Source: G963675935 sp963803125
GTDB taxonomy: Bacteria; Planctomycetota; Planctomycetia; Pirellulales; Thermoguttaceae
NCBI GenBank assembly: GCA_963803125.1
Contig: CAWDLR010000004.1
Location: 434,001 to 498,000, forward strand
Direction: 5' to 3'
Length of the DNA stretch: 64,000 nt
Part shown: piece after piece, positions 1-8,211 of the stretch
How positions within the stretch are numbered: the stretch's first letter is position 1
How the letters are laid out: each line of letters starts with the position of its first letter
Translations under genes and position numbers: made by a program
Notes under the pieces: generated by a model
Databases searched by the model: none
What the model was told of the DNA's origin: nothing
The model's input: only the letters and a program-made list of their open reading frames with translations

Positions 1-1
1 G

Positions 2-121
2 CAATACCCTTGCGGCCACGAGTTGATGCCGCAAATGCTCGCCGACGTAGACCGTTGGATTATCGAGCAGATCACCACGCCCCAGCCGCTGCCGGCCGAA
101 CCGAACGTCGAAACGCTGTAA
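2..121 (+). CDS. C-terminal end of a hydrolase-like protein (partial)
   Basis: Only the last 39 codons of this gene lie in the window; the frame is open from the left edge to a TAA at 119-121. The visible peptide contains CGHELMPQMLADVDRW, which resembles the GHxxxPxM segment that carries the catalytic His near the end of many alpha/beta hydrolases (esterase or prolyl-oligopeptidase-like). This family assignment is an inference from one short motif; the rest of the gene is outside the window. Confidence 0.45.
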   Translation, partial: QYPCGHELMPQMLADVDRWIIEQITTPQPLPAEPNVETL

Positions 122-880
122 GATCGCGGTAGGGGGCGTGTTGCTCCTCGACGTGCGAAGCGTTTAGCCGCCGCGTCCTCGCGGCGATGGTGGTCCGAGT
201 CGCTCGAAGAGCCGCTTACGGCTTTGCTGCAAGCCCTGGCCCCTGATCCCTGCCCCCTGAGCCCTCTGATTGTATGGAATTCCGACGAGTTTCCAAGATA
301 GTCGGGTGGCGGGCGTTGCCGCGATTTGCTGCGACGAGCGCCGCGAGGATTTTGCACCACACGAGTTTTCGCACCACCCTTCTCATTTTGCAATTCCCGC
401 CGCCGTGTCCGTCCGTAAATATTCGCCCAACCCGTTGGCCTATTTGGGCAAGTTAGCCACAACCGCTTTAGCTGGAAGATGTTACAACAAGGACCATTGT
501 TAGGCTGGTAAGCTTGGGCAAGGAATTTGACGGGTTGGGCGAATATTTACGTCCGTCCGTTGCGAAGCCCTTTTCGTTTCAAGGCGTTGCGACAAAAACG
601 TCCGCGTCGAAGCTCACCCACCCGTTATAAGGTCCTGGTGCAAAACCCCTGCCTGCTGAGGGAGGCGCGACGGCGTTTCGGTTATCTCCTGTGTTCTCCG
701 CCCTCCACCTTTCGCCCTCCACCTTCCGCCCTCCTGTCATACCAGATCCGCTGGCTCAATTTCAAGTCCGCGTTTTGGTCGGGGTCCTGATTTGGTGCAT
801 GGCCGCCTTCGACCGTGGCCGGAGTCCTGTCGCGGCGGTTGCTTCTGGCGTTTTCACTGCCGTTTTGCTCGAATGGGATC
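122..880. other. Intergenic region with mixed repeats, no convincing gene
   Basis: No convincing gene is visible here. It holds a single GTTTAGCC-headed hairpin at about 162-186, a run of 'ccctggcccctgatccctg' style low-complexity text at about 233-262, a 21-bp inverted repeat (414-434 and 531-551) described separately, and a CCCTCCACC-type minisatellite at about 697-735. The short open frames present have no recognisable protein features. Confidence 0.6.
414..551. repeat. 138-bp segment bounded by perfect 21-bp inverted repeats
   Basis: CGTAAATATTCGCCCAACCCG at 414-434 has its exact reverse complement at 531-551. The enclosed ~96 bp is AT-richer than the surroundings and codes for nothing obvious. 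The form is that of a MITE-like element or a long-stem RNA hairpin; I cannot tell which. Confidence 0.6.
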
Positions 881-1837
881 ATGGAGACGTTGCGGAACCG
901 TTCGCTGGAGAGGTTTGCGGGCAATTCGGTGATTGCCGCGGGCGTGGTCACGCTGCCGCTTTCTTTCGTCACGGGGACGGCGGACTGTGGCATCATTTTT
1001 GGCGTTTGGGCAGGAATTGCGGTTCGCGGCGGCAGCCGGACGGGGAGCCTCTTCGCCTTAATCCTCTCGGGTCTCGGCGTTGTGGGGTACACGGCAACCG
1101 TGGTATCGGCGGCTGCCCATGGTGTTGCTGAGGTCGGGGCATTGCATGCAATCGCCGCGGCCTGCCTTGCGGTTTGGGATTTGTTAAACATGATGCTGCT
1201 GTCGCAGCTTCGGCGTTGGCCGTCGCCCGGGGAGTTTTCTCGTTCCGGCGACGCGGCGTCAGCGGACGGAAGTCTGTTTGTGCCGACAAGCGATGCGGCC
1301 GGCGGCGAAGGGGGCGGTGACTTATTGGCTCCGGTTCCACCAGCGCATGAGCGCTTCCCGCAGTTTTCGCTGCGATCGATGTTTGTCCTCGGAATCCTCG
1401 TGGCGCTGGCTTGTGCGATTGGGACGCAGCCGGTTGAGTTAGAGCGAAGTTCGATGGTGTCGTGGGGCAACGCGCGAAGGGTAGGCACCGCGGCGAGCGC
1501 GGAATCGTGGTACGTGCATGTTGCCGCGTCGCGCTCCGGGATTCCGGCGGTTGGCTATCTTCGGCATTTTCGGGAAAAGTCGGGACGCGGCCCGATCGGT
1601 TCGGGCACCATCGGTTCCAGCGACTTCAAAGTAGATGGCCGGAGGGTGACGCCCGGGCGGAACTTCATCCTCATCTACCGGGACGGGGACGAAGAGCCGC
1701 GACGGCTGGAGATATCGAAAACGGAAGCGATGGAACTATTTGGCAACGGGGTGGATCAGCCGCGCGTCGAGAAATTCTGGCGAGAGACGATCGAGCCGCT
1801 GCGAAAGGCGGCCGCAACGAAGGCGGGATCACCATGA
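881..1837 (+). CDS. Hypothetical membrane protein with FSLRSM-type segment
   Basis: The product is about 318 residues from the ATG at 881; a GTG at 815 would add 22 residues. Four hydrophobic stretches lie in the first ~130 residues (for example GIIFGVWAGIAV and SLFALILSGLGVVGY). A polar Gly/Ser/Ala-rich linker follows, then FSLRSMFVLGILVALACAIG, a basic-then-hydrophobic segment typical of many planctomycete membrane proteins, and a soluble C-terminal domain of about 130 residues. I do not recognise a function. It stands alone, followed by a palindromic repeat and a convergent gene. The second half has the aspect of an extracytoplasmic domain after a single TM anchor. Confidence 0.6.
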   Translation: METLRNRSLERFAGNSVIAAGVVTLPLSFVTGTADCGIIFGVWAGIAVRGGSRTGSLFALILSGLGVVGYTATVVSAAAHGVAEVGALHAIAAACLAVWDLLNMMLLSQLRRWPSPGEFSRSGDAASADGSLFVPTSDAAGGEGGGDLLAPVPPAHERFPQFSLRSMFVLGILVALACAIGTQPVELERSSMVSWGNARRVGTAASAESWYVHVAASRSGIPAVGYLRHFREKSGRGPIGSGTIGSSDFKVDGRRVTPGRNFILIYRDGDEEPRRLEISKTEAMELFGNGVDQPRVEKFWRETIEPLRKAAATKAGSP

Positions 1838-1892
1838 AACGGCCTAGCCATTCGCAGGGCGATGGCCGCGTGCCGCAGTCGGCATGGACATT

Positions 1893-1944
1893 GTCGCCTT
1901 TCGCTCCGCGAAAGCCGCGCTGCTTTCGCAGAGCGAAAGGCGAC
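1893..1944. repeat. Palindromic repeat, TTTCGCTC family
   Basis: The arms GTCGCCTTTCGCTC (1893-1906) and GAGCGAAAGGCGAC (1931-1944) are perfect reverse complements. The same core recurs at 20744-20788. The element sits between two convergent genes and could act as a bidirectional terminator as well as a dispersed repeat. Confidence 0.75.
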
Positions 1945-2024
1945 TTTGCCGGCCTGCGGACGGTCGCCACTATCGTCTCACACCATCGACCCGCCCCGCC
2001 AACTCGAACGCGGGCACCCCTCCT

Positions 2025-2738
2025 TTACGAATGTCCGTGTCCGCCGGAAACCAACATCCTCCCGCCGTGGGCGGCGCCGCACAGCAGCAGCGCGGAGCCG
2101 AGGACCAGCAGCGCGACCTGGGAGAGGACCAGCGGGTTGTGGCCGAGCAGGGCGACGATGCCGAGGATGGTGACCGCCAGGCCGAGGAGGACCTGCGAGC
2201 CGGCGGCGGCGGTCGCCGATTCGTGGGCGACGTGGCGGACGCCTGCACATTTCGGGCAGGGGCAGCATTCCATGCAGCAGAGTTTGGCCTTCAGGCAACT
2301 GCCGCCGATCACGGCGCTGCCGAAGATGATGATCGAAACCGCGATCAGCGTCGCCGGCACGACGCCCAGCAGGGCGAGCACGCCGAGGATCACGCCCGCC
2401 AGGCCGGCCAGGATGTGGCAATTCACGCCGCCGACCGGCGGCGGAGGCGTGCAGGCGTTTTCGTCGCACTCGACGAGCCGGTTGCAACGGCAGCAGAGCG
2501 AACAGCCTTCGATCAGAAAGGCGGCGGCGACGACAATGACGATGACCGGCAGCAGGTAGGGGCTTTGCGTGCCGGCCAGGGCGATGATCGCCAGGACGAC
2601 GACGGCGAGGCCGGCGATCGACGCGACGAAGCTTCCGCCCGCGCAGCAACAGTGCCCCTTCTTCGGCCCGCAGGATACAGATTTTGTTTCGGCTGGATTG
2701 ACTGGCGACGGAGCGCCCTGTGGATCCACTTCGGACAT
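2025..2738 (-). CDS. Cys-rich multi-pass membrane protein of unknown function
   Basis: The protein has 237 residues from the ATG at 2738, which is preceded by a good GGAGGTG ribosome site; the longer open frame to 2798 lacks one. Six hydrophobic segments appear as three similar pairs of helices, each containing a GLAxxxLGIxALLG-like stretch. Cys-rich loops separate them (CGPKKGHCCC, CSLCCRC, CCMECCPCPKC). The internal repetition suggests ancient triplication of a two-helix unit. The clustered Cys pairs could bind metal or form disulfides. No family name comes to mind. It is convergent with the upstream membrane protein and divergent from the BlaI-like regulator. Confidence 0.65.
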   Translation of the reverse strand: MSEVDPQGAPSPVNPAETKSVSCGPKKGHCCCAGGSFVASIAGLAVVVLAIIALAGTQSPYLLPVIVIVVAAAFLIEGCSLCCRCNRLVECDENACTPPPPVGGVNCHILAGLAGVILGVLALLGVVPATLIAVSIIIFGSAVIGGSCLKAKLCCMECCPCPKCAGVRHVAHESATAAAGSQVLLGLAVTILGIVALLGHNPLVLSQVALLVLGSALLLCGAAHGGRMLVSGGHGHS

Positions 2739-2924
2739 GACAACACCTCCGCATGGGACGTCGAGGAGATTCTGGCCGGGCGTGAACCGCCGCGGCAAAT
2801 GTCAGAACTCCCGCAGATCGCCCCGATACCCTGGAACGAAGTGAATTCTACGGGCTGCGTCCAGTGCGGGTCTGTGGCTATCGGGAATCAGGTTGGTATG
2901 TCGCACGGCGAACGCAAGCGAGCC

Positions 2925-2950
2925 CGCTCCCCTGCGGGTCGCGGCTAAAC
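2925..2950. repeat. Half-copy of the CGGCTAAAC repeat
   Basis: CGCTCCCCTGCGGGTCGCGG followed by CTAAAC is a diverged copy of the repeat found next to the transposase at 14222-14248 (gcgcttcccttcggggcgcg then gctaaac). It lies between two divergent genes. Confidence 0.55.
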
Positions 2951-3043
2951 GGAACCCTGAGGTTTTCAACCTGACAATCAATCAGCGATTGCGGAAGGGC
3001 GGCTAAGCAAAACCCTCTCGTGCCGCTACGGCGAATACTGGCG

Positions 3044-3072
3044 TTGACATCAGTACGAATGTACGTAATAAT
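3044..3072 (+). promoter_or_regulatory. Sigma-70-like promoter of the blaI-M56 operon
   Basis: A perfect -35 TTGACA (3044-3049) is followed after 17 bp by AATAAT (3067-3072), a 5/6 match to the -10 consensus. The predicted start of transcription, near 3079, lies about 45 bp before the regulator ATG. Confidence 0.7.
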
Positions 3073-3094
3073 CTCCGCCGCGTACATTTGTGCG
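3051..3094. promoter_or_regulatory. Candidate BlaI-type operator dyads
   Basis: AGTACGAATGTACGTA lies in the promoter spacer, and CGTACATTTGTGCG (3081-3094) lies at the predicted transcript start. The two share AATGTACG in inverted orientation. BlaI/MecI repressors bind TACA/TGTA dyads that overlap their own promoter, so the arrangement fits autorepression. The binding itself is inferred. Confidence 0.5.
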
Positions 3095-3124
3095 TGACAG
3101 GTGGCGGGCGCGAGGAAGACAGCG

Positions 3125-3517
3125 ATGGCGGAGAGGCCGGCTTTATCGAAGGGGGAACTCGAGGTGGCCCAGGTCGTCTGGCAGCTTGGCCAAGCCACGG
3201 TGCGGCAGGCGCACGAGGCGATGCCCGCGGCACGGAAGATGGACTTCGCCACCGTGCAGACGTATCTGCGGCGGCTGGAGGCGAAGGGCTACGTCCGCAG
3301 TTCGCTTGCCGGGCACACCCGCGTTTACGTCGCCAAGGTTCGCTCGACCAAGGTGATACGCGAGACGGTGGCGGACCTGATCGACCGGCTCTTCGGCGGC
3401 GAGACGCTGCCGCTTATGCAGCATTTGATCGAGGACCACGGCGTCAGCGCGGCCGACATCGCCCAACTGCGGCGGTTGCTCGACCGGCTCGAGGAGGGAC
3501 GCGGCGATGGCCAGTGA
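3125..3517 (+). CDS. BlaI/MecI/CopY-family transcriptional repressor
   Basis: This 130-residue winged-helix regulator starts ALSKGELEVAQVVWQLG and contains DFATVQTYLRRLEAKGYV, the recognition-helix and wing region typical of BlaI/MecI. The ATG at 3125 was chosen because GAGGAAG precedes it at good spacing; an in-frame ATG at 3101 has no such site. In known systems the dimeric repressor blocks its operon until the partner M56 metalloprotease is activated and it is cleaved. Its last codons overlap the M56 gene by 11 bp, so the pair is translationally coupled. Dyads over the promoter fit autoregulation. In planctomycetes such pairs are numerous and not necessarily linked to beta-lactams. Confidence 0.9.
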   Translation: MAERPALSKGELEVAQVVWQLGQATVRQAHEAMPAARKMDFATVQTYLRRLEAKGYVRSSLAGHTRVYVAKVRSTKVIRETVADLIDRLFGGETLPLMQHLIEDHGVSAADIAQLRRLLDRLEEGRGDGQ

Positions 3518-5963
3518 TTGGCTGCAATTGGCGTGGACGCAGACGTGGCAGGTGACGGCGCTGGTCGTGGCGGTCGCCCTGCTGGTGCGGCTGGCGGCGG
3601 CAAACCGGCCGCAGTTGGCATACGCACTGTGGCTGGTGGTTTTTGTGAAGTGCATCACGCCGCCGCTGTGGAGCAGCCCGAGCGGGGCGTTTTGCTGGCT
3701 GCAAACGCCGCGAACCTGCGCCGAGGCTCATTACATCGCAGCGGCGGACGACGGAGACTGCCGGGCGGGCGCGCCGGATGCTATTTTCCGCCGCTCTGCT
3801 TCCCGCCACGAGATCGTGGTTGGCGTGGTCGCGGACGCCGCGTGGGAGGATCGAAAAGCAAACACAGGATTCTCGCCGGGTCCTGAATTGCCGACAACGC
3901 CCGCCGTTGAACCGTCCGCCGGCCGCCGACCGCCGCGCGAAGGGCTGAGTCTTCCGCCGCCGGCGACGCTGCTTGCGGCGTTTTGGCTGGCGGGAGTGGG
4001 CTTGGTAGTTGGCTGGAAGACGTGGCGGCGGTGGCGGTTTGCGAGACTGCTCGGCCGCTGCGGCCGCGTGGATAGCCCGGCGTGCGAGCGGATCGCGGCG
4101 CGTCTCGGCGAGCGATTGCGGCTGCGTCGGCGCGTGGGGCTGATCGTGACCGAACGACTCGTCGGTCCGGCGGTGTTCGGGCTGTTGCGGCCGACCGTGC
4201 TTATGCCGCAGACGGTGATCGAGGGCAAGCCGGCCAAGGAACTCGAACTGATGCTTGCCCACGAACTGATCCACGTGCGGCGGGGCGATTTGTGGTTTGC
4301 GGCATTGCGGTCGGCGGTCGAGGCGCTGTGGTGGTTTCATCCGCCGGTGTGGTGGGCGGGTCGGCGGGCGGCGCGGGAAGCGGAGCGGTGCTGCGACGAG
4401 GCGGTGCTGGCCGAGTTGCAGTGCGGCCCGGGGCGCTACGCCCGCTGCTTGTTGGACGTTTTGGAAGCGAAACATCATCTTCGCTCGGCGCCGGCGTGTC
4501 CCGGCGTGCGGGCGATCGAGGTCACTCAAGGAAGATTGGAGAGAATCATGCGGATCGGATCGAGAGGTTATCGGCGTACTCCGTGGTGGTGTTGGGCGAT
4601 CGCGATCGCGGCCGCGGCGGCTGCGGTGCCGGGGGCGGCCATCGCCATCTCGGCCAATAAGGCGGCGTCCCTGCCGCCGCGGCAGCCTGCGACAGAAAAA
4701 AGGACTGTCGTCGCCGCGGTGGTGAACGGCATGGCGAAGGACGCGACGAAGTCGCCGGACTCACGGTTTGCCGCTCCGGTCGCCGATGCGTCGGCAGCGA
4801 GAAGCGCTCTTGCCGATTGCCTGCCGCCGGCGCTGTCTGGCAGATACGCCTCGTCGCGAGGAGGCGGATACATGGTGACGCGCTGCGTGCAGGAGCGAGT
4901 CTACCGCGATGGGGTCACGACGTATCCGGTCGATGACATCCTGGACGTAATCCATCGGACGCAGGGCCTCGATGAAAGACAGAGTCGCGAGTTCTTGAAG
5001 AAGACACTGAAGGCGCAGGTGCAACGCGCCACCCCGACCAGCGTGCTTGGCGGGAAGAACTTGAGTCCGCCGCCGATCGACATGGTATGGTTGGACAACA
5101 TTCCCGGACCGCGGGGCATGATGATCGAGACGACGGCCGCAGGGCACCGGCGGGTGGATGAGGCTTTGGCCTTGCTGCGGCGCTACGGCACGGCGCAGAT
5201 CGTCGTCGAGGTGCGGTTTGTCAGCGGGCCGGCGGGGATGCTCAAGAAGACGAAGCTCGACTGGACGGTCTTGCCGTCGGAGCTGCCGCCCGAGGCCGCG
5301 GCGAACTACGACGGCCGCACGATCGCGCTGTCGCTGATGGATCGATCTTTCGACGGAGACGAAGGGCTGCATCCGATTCGCTCGGAATCCAAGATCGAGA
5401 AGGTCTCGCCGATGATGTACGCGCTTTTGGACGACGGCGCCGCCGCGAAGCTCGTCGAGGGCTGGAAAGCGGAGGCGAAGTGCAACGTGTTGGCGGCCCC
5501 GCGGCTGTCGATGCTCAACGGCGGCACCGGCTTCGTCTCCGACTGTTCGCAGACGCCCTTCGTCGTGGCGGTGGCCGACGGCAAGCCGCAGATACGCGTG
5601 GTGAACGAGGGGGCGATGTTGCACGTCCGTCCGGTGGCCGACAAGGAGAACAGCCTGAAACTGGGTTTCCGCGTCGAATTCTCGAAGATTCGCAGCGTGG
5701 AGACGGCGGAGCTGTCGCGCAAGTCGGAGCGCGAGCCCGTTGTCAGCATCCAGATTCCCGAGGTCGAGAAGCTTTGTGTCGAAGGGGGCATCGATCTGCC
5801 GTGCAAGAAGTGGCTACTGCTGGGCGGGCTGGAACGCAAGGCCGACAAGGGGGCGCCGCCGGTGCTGGTGGTGATGCTGCGGGCGGAGAAGATCATTCCG
5901 CACCTGGAAAAAGAACGCCTGGGCCTGGTCGGACTGCCATCGGGGCCGGCACGTCCGCAGTGA
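3507..5963 (+). CDS. M56-family membrane metallopeptidase with secretin-like C-terminal domain
   Basis: The product is an 818-residue BlaR1/MecR1-like protein. Two TM helices open it (about residues 15-55), followed by a third at about 150-170. The zinc-protease motif HELIH is at 252-256, in the context LAHELIHVRRGDLW, with CCDEAVL further on. Another TM helix lies near 360-385. The last ~250 residues do not look like the penicillin-binding sensor of BlaR1. They contain VEVRFVSGP, APRLSMLNGG and LGFRVEFSKI followed by a terminal beta-rich segment, resembling the beta-domain of secretins (GspD family). The gene overlaps the repressor start-to-stop. The likely role is signal-dependent cleavage of the partner repressor, with the extracytoplasmic tail sensing an unknown ligand. 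The secretin resemblance is by eye. Confidence 0.85.
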   Translation: MASDWLQLAWTQTWQVTALVVAVALLVRLAAANRPQLAYALWLVVFVKCITPPLWSSPSGAFCWLQTPRTCAEAHYIAAADDGDCRAGAPDAIFRRSASRHEIVVGVVADAAWEDRKANTGFSPGPELPTTPAVEPSAGRRPPREGLSLPPPATLLAAFWLAGVGLVVGWKTWRRWRFARLLGRCGRVDSPACERIAARLGERLRLRRRVGLIVTERLVGPAVFGLLRPTVLMPQTVIEGKPAKELELMLAHELIHVRRGDLWFAALRSAVEALWWFHPPVWWAGRRAAREAERCCDEAVLAELQCGPGRYARCLLDVLEAKHHLRSAPACPGVRAIEVTQGRLERIMRIGSRGYRRTPWWCWAIAIAAAAAAVPGAAIAISANKAASLPPRQPATEKRTVVAAVVNGMAKDATKSPDSRFAAPVADASAARSALADCLPPALSGRYASSRGGGYMVTRCVQERVYRDGVTTYPVDDILDVIHRTQGLDERQSREFLKKTLKAQVQRATPTSVLGGKNLSPPPIDMVWLDNIPGPRGMMIETTAAGHRRVDEALALLRRYGTAQIVVEVRFVSGPAGMLKKTKLDWTVLPSELPPEAAANYDGRTIALSLMDRSFDGDEGLHPIRSESKIEKVSPMMYALLDDGAAAKLVEGWKAEAKCNVLAAPRLSMLNGGTGFVSDCSQTPFVVAVADGKPQIRVVNEGAMLHVRPVADKENSLKLGFRVEFSKIRSVETAELSRKSEREPVVSIQIPEVEKLCVEGGIDLPCKKWLLLGGLERKADKGAPPVLVVMLRAEKIIPHLEKERLGLVGLPSGPARPQ

Positions 5964-6023
5964 ATCGGGAAAGCGGCACACCGCCAAGACCGATTGAGCC
6001 TCATGTTGAAGACGTTGTGCGAG

Positions 6024-6100
6024 AATAGCCGGGAGCTAACAGCTCCCGGCAGTTTCCGGCCAAATCACCCTACTCCGGGAGCCGTTGGCTCCCGGCTATT
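6024..6100. repeat. Palindromic repeat, GGGAGCC family
   Basis: This 77-bp element runs from AATAGCCGGGAGCTAACAGC to GAGCCGTTGGCTCCCGGCTA and then TT. Each arm is itself a small palindrome and the two arms are inverted relative to each other. It is closely related to 39879-39956. It lies between convergent genes and would form a strong terminator-like hairpin. Confidence 0.8.
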
Positions 6101-6162
6101 CTGAGATTCTCGATGCGGCCCACACGACCACGCGGGGCGTCTTCCGAGCGGCGTCGCACGGA

Positions 6163-8211
6163 TCAGGCGATGTATTTTCCCCGCGACATGTAATGCGTGT
6201 GCAGGAGGTGATGGCTCTTGGCGCCGCAGGGACCGTCGGTGAGGAAGCGTTGATAGAGCTGGACGAGGGCCGGGTTTTCGTGCGACTTGCGGATTTGGTA
6301 GGCGCGGTCCTCGGCGTAGATGGCTTTGGCGCGGGCGGCGCGGATGGCGGGACTGGTGGGGATCGGCTGACCGCCGCCGCCGAGGCAGCCGCCGGGACAG
6401 GCCATGAACTCGATGAAGTGGCATTGACTGAAACGGCCGCCGGCGCGGATGTCCTCCATCACCCGCTTGGCGTTGGCCGAGCCGTGGCACACGCCCACCT
6501 TGAGCGTGGCGCCGCGGAGCCACTCGAAGTCGCTGAAGAGGTGTTTCAGCAGGTCGGGCACGGGCCCGATGGTGGTGATCGGAACTTCGGCATAGCGAAC
6601 GCCCTCGAAGCCGCGCAACGGAATGATGTTGGCGTGGTCGAAGAAGCGCTCGACCTTCTGGCCGGTGACGATCTCGATCACGGTGCGCAGGGCGGCCTCC
6701 ATTACGCCGCCGGTGGCCCCGAAGATCACGCCGGAACCGGTGGCGGTGCCGAAGGGGTCGTCGAAATCGGAAGGGGACATCTTGGGCAGCTCGATGCCCG
6801 CCTCGCGGATCATCTTGGCCAACTCGCGGGTGGTCAGGCCGTAGTCGATGTCCTTGTGGCCGCTCTGGCACATCTCCGGGCGGTTGCACTCGAACTTCTT
6901 GGCCGAGCAGGGCATCAATGCCACGGTGACGATCTTCTCCGGGTCGAGCGCGTTTAGCTCCGCATAGTAGGTCTTCAGCAGGGTGCCGAACATCTGCTGC
7001 GGGCTCTTGGCCGTGGAGAGGTTGGGGATGTACTCGGGATAGAAGTGTTCGAGGTACTTGACCCAGCCGGGTGAGCAACTGGTGAATTGAGGGAGGGCGG
7101 AGGGGGCAGTCGGCAGTCGGCAGTCGGCAGTCGGCAGTGGAGAGTGAGTAGTGGGTAGCGGGGAGTGAGCAATGGGAGTTGGAAGTTTAGCGTCACTGCC
7201 GACTGCCGACTGCCTACTGCCGACTTTGTCCCCTACCAGGGCGCGATGCAGCCGCAGCAGCAGTTCGGTTCCCTCCTCGAGGATTGTCAAATCGGCGGTG
7301 AAGTTGGTGTCGAACACGCGGTCGAAGCCGCAGCCGCGCAGGGCGGTGTTGAGTTGGAAGGTGAGGGCCTGGCCGGGGGGCAGCCCGAAGCACTCGCCGA
7401 TGGCCGCCCGCGGGCTGGGGGCGGTCTGGATGACGACGTGCCGCTGGGGGTCGTCGATGGCGGCCCAGACGTCGTCGGTGACGTCGTTGGCCTGCAAAGC
7501 CCCCGTCGGGCAGCGATTGCTGCACTGCCCGCAGTTGATGCAGATCACGTCGGCCAGTGGTTTCTCCATGAAGGTGGAGATGCGGGTGCGATTGCCGCGG
7601 TCGATCGCCTCGAGCACGCCGACCTCTTGCAGGTCGATGCAGGTGCGGATGCAGCGGCGGCAGAGGATGCACTTGTTGATGTCGCGGCGGAGCGCATAGC
7701 TCGAGGCGTCGATCTCGTAGCGCGGCGTTTCCAAGTGGCCGAGGCGGTAGAGATCGACGCCGTATTCCGCCGCCAACGCCTGCAACTCGCAGTTGTTGTT
7801 GCGGACGCAGGTGCAGCAATTGCCGTAATGGCCGGCCAGCATCAGATCGAGGATGTGGCGGCGGGCGCGGCGGACCCTGGGGGTGTGGGTGAGCACGTTG
7901 ATCGGCGCGGTGATCGGGTAACTGCAGGCGGCCTGCAAGGTCCGCTGCCCTTCGATCTCGACGACGCAGATGCGGCACACGCCCGCCAGGCACAAATCCT
8001 CGTGGTAGCAGAGGGTGGGAATGCGAATTTTCAGGGCGGCGGCCGCTTCGAGCAGGGTGGTGCCCAGCGGCACGCTGATCGGCTTGCCGTCGATCGTCAG
8101 GTCGATCTGCTTGCCGACGGCCTTGGCATGGGCGATCGCCTCGGCGGTGCGAAGCATCTGGCTCTTGGGGGCCCGCGTCGTTGCGGATTCCACTTGGGGG
8201 TCGTCGATCAT
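6163..8211 (-). CDS. hydA: [FeFe] hydrogenase catalytic subunit HydA, NADH-linked type
   Basis: The 682-residue protein carries, in order, an N-terminal [2Fe-2S] domain (CYHEDLCLAGVCRICVVEIEG), a NuoG-type Cys/His cluster (HYGNCCTCVRNNNC), two [4Fe-4S] sites (CILCRRCIRTC, CINCGQCSNRCPTG), the H-cluster domain and a small-subunit tail. H-cluster motifs are L1 TSCSPGW (377-383), L2 MPCSAKKFE (433-441) and L3 FMACPGGCLGGGG. L1 has Ser where TSCCPxW has a second Cys; I believe this variant occurs in related enzymes but have not checked. The ATG at 8211 overlaps the hydB stop (ATGA) and has a GGAG site. Residues of about 328-373 are encoded by a low-complexity repeat inserted just before L1. The protein interconverts H+ and H2 using NADH electrons delivered by HydB/HydC. 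Confidence 0.93.
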   Translation of the reverse strand: MIDDPQVESATTRAPKSQMLRTAEAIAHAKAVGKQIDLTIDGKPISVPLGTTLLEAAAALKIRIPTLCYHEDLCLAGVCRICVVEIEGQRTLQAACSYPITAPINVLTHTPRVRRARRHILDLMLAGHYGNCCTCVRNNNCELQALAAEYGVDLYRLGHLETPRYEIDASSYALRRDINKCILCRRCIRTCIDLQEVGVLEAIDRGNRTRISTFMEKPLADVICINCGQCSNRCPTGALQANDVTDDVWAAIDDPQRHVVIQTAPSPRAAIGECFGLPPGQALTFQLNTALRGCGFDRVFDTNFTADLTILEEGTELLLRLHRALVGDKVGSRQSAVGSDAKLPTPIAHSPLPTTHSPLPTADCRLPTAPSALPQFTSCSPGWVKYLEHFYPEYIPNLSTAKSPQQMFGTLLKTYYAELNALDPEKIVTVALMPCSAKKFECNRPEMCQSGHKDIDYGLTTRELAKMIREAGIELPKMSPSDFDDPFGTATGSGVIFGATGGVMEAALRTVIEIVTGQKVERFFDHANIIPLRGFEGVRYAEVPITTIGPVPDLLKHLFSDFEWLRGATLKVGVCHGSANAKRVMEDIRAGGRFSQCHFIEFMACPGGCLGGGGQPIPTSPAIRAARAKAIYAEDRAYQIRKSHENPALVQLYQRFLTDGPCGAKSHHLLHTHYMSRGKYIA
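7090..7235. repeat. In-frame low-complexity repeat inside hydA
   Basis: A run of about five CAGTCGG units (about 7107-7136) is followed by GAGTGAGTAGTGGGTAG-type text and then the inverted CTGCCGACTGCCGACTGC run near 7194-7224. On the hydA strand it reads through without a stop and adds about 45 residues rich in Pro/Thr/Leu (for example HSPLPTTHSPLPTADCRLPT). It resembles the repeats at 51230-51535 and 55010-55195. Confidence 0.8.

Noticed and set aside
1462..2948. Two long plus-strand frames across 1462-2559 and 1884-2948
   Set aside because: They run over the end of one gene, a palindromic repeat and the antisense strand of the Cys-rich membrane gene, and show no protein features.
6024..6100. 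Palindromes after genes taken purely as terminators
   Set aside because: Related copies also occur before genes, between operon genes and inside coding regions, so termination cannot be their primary definition, though it may be a side effect.
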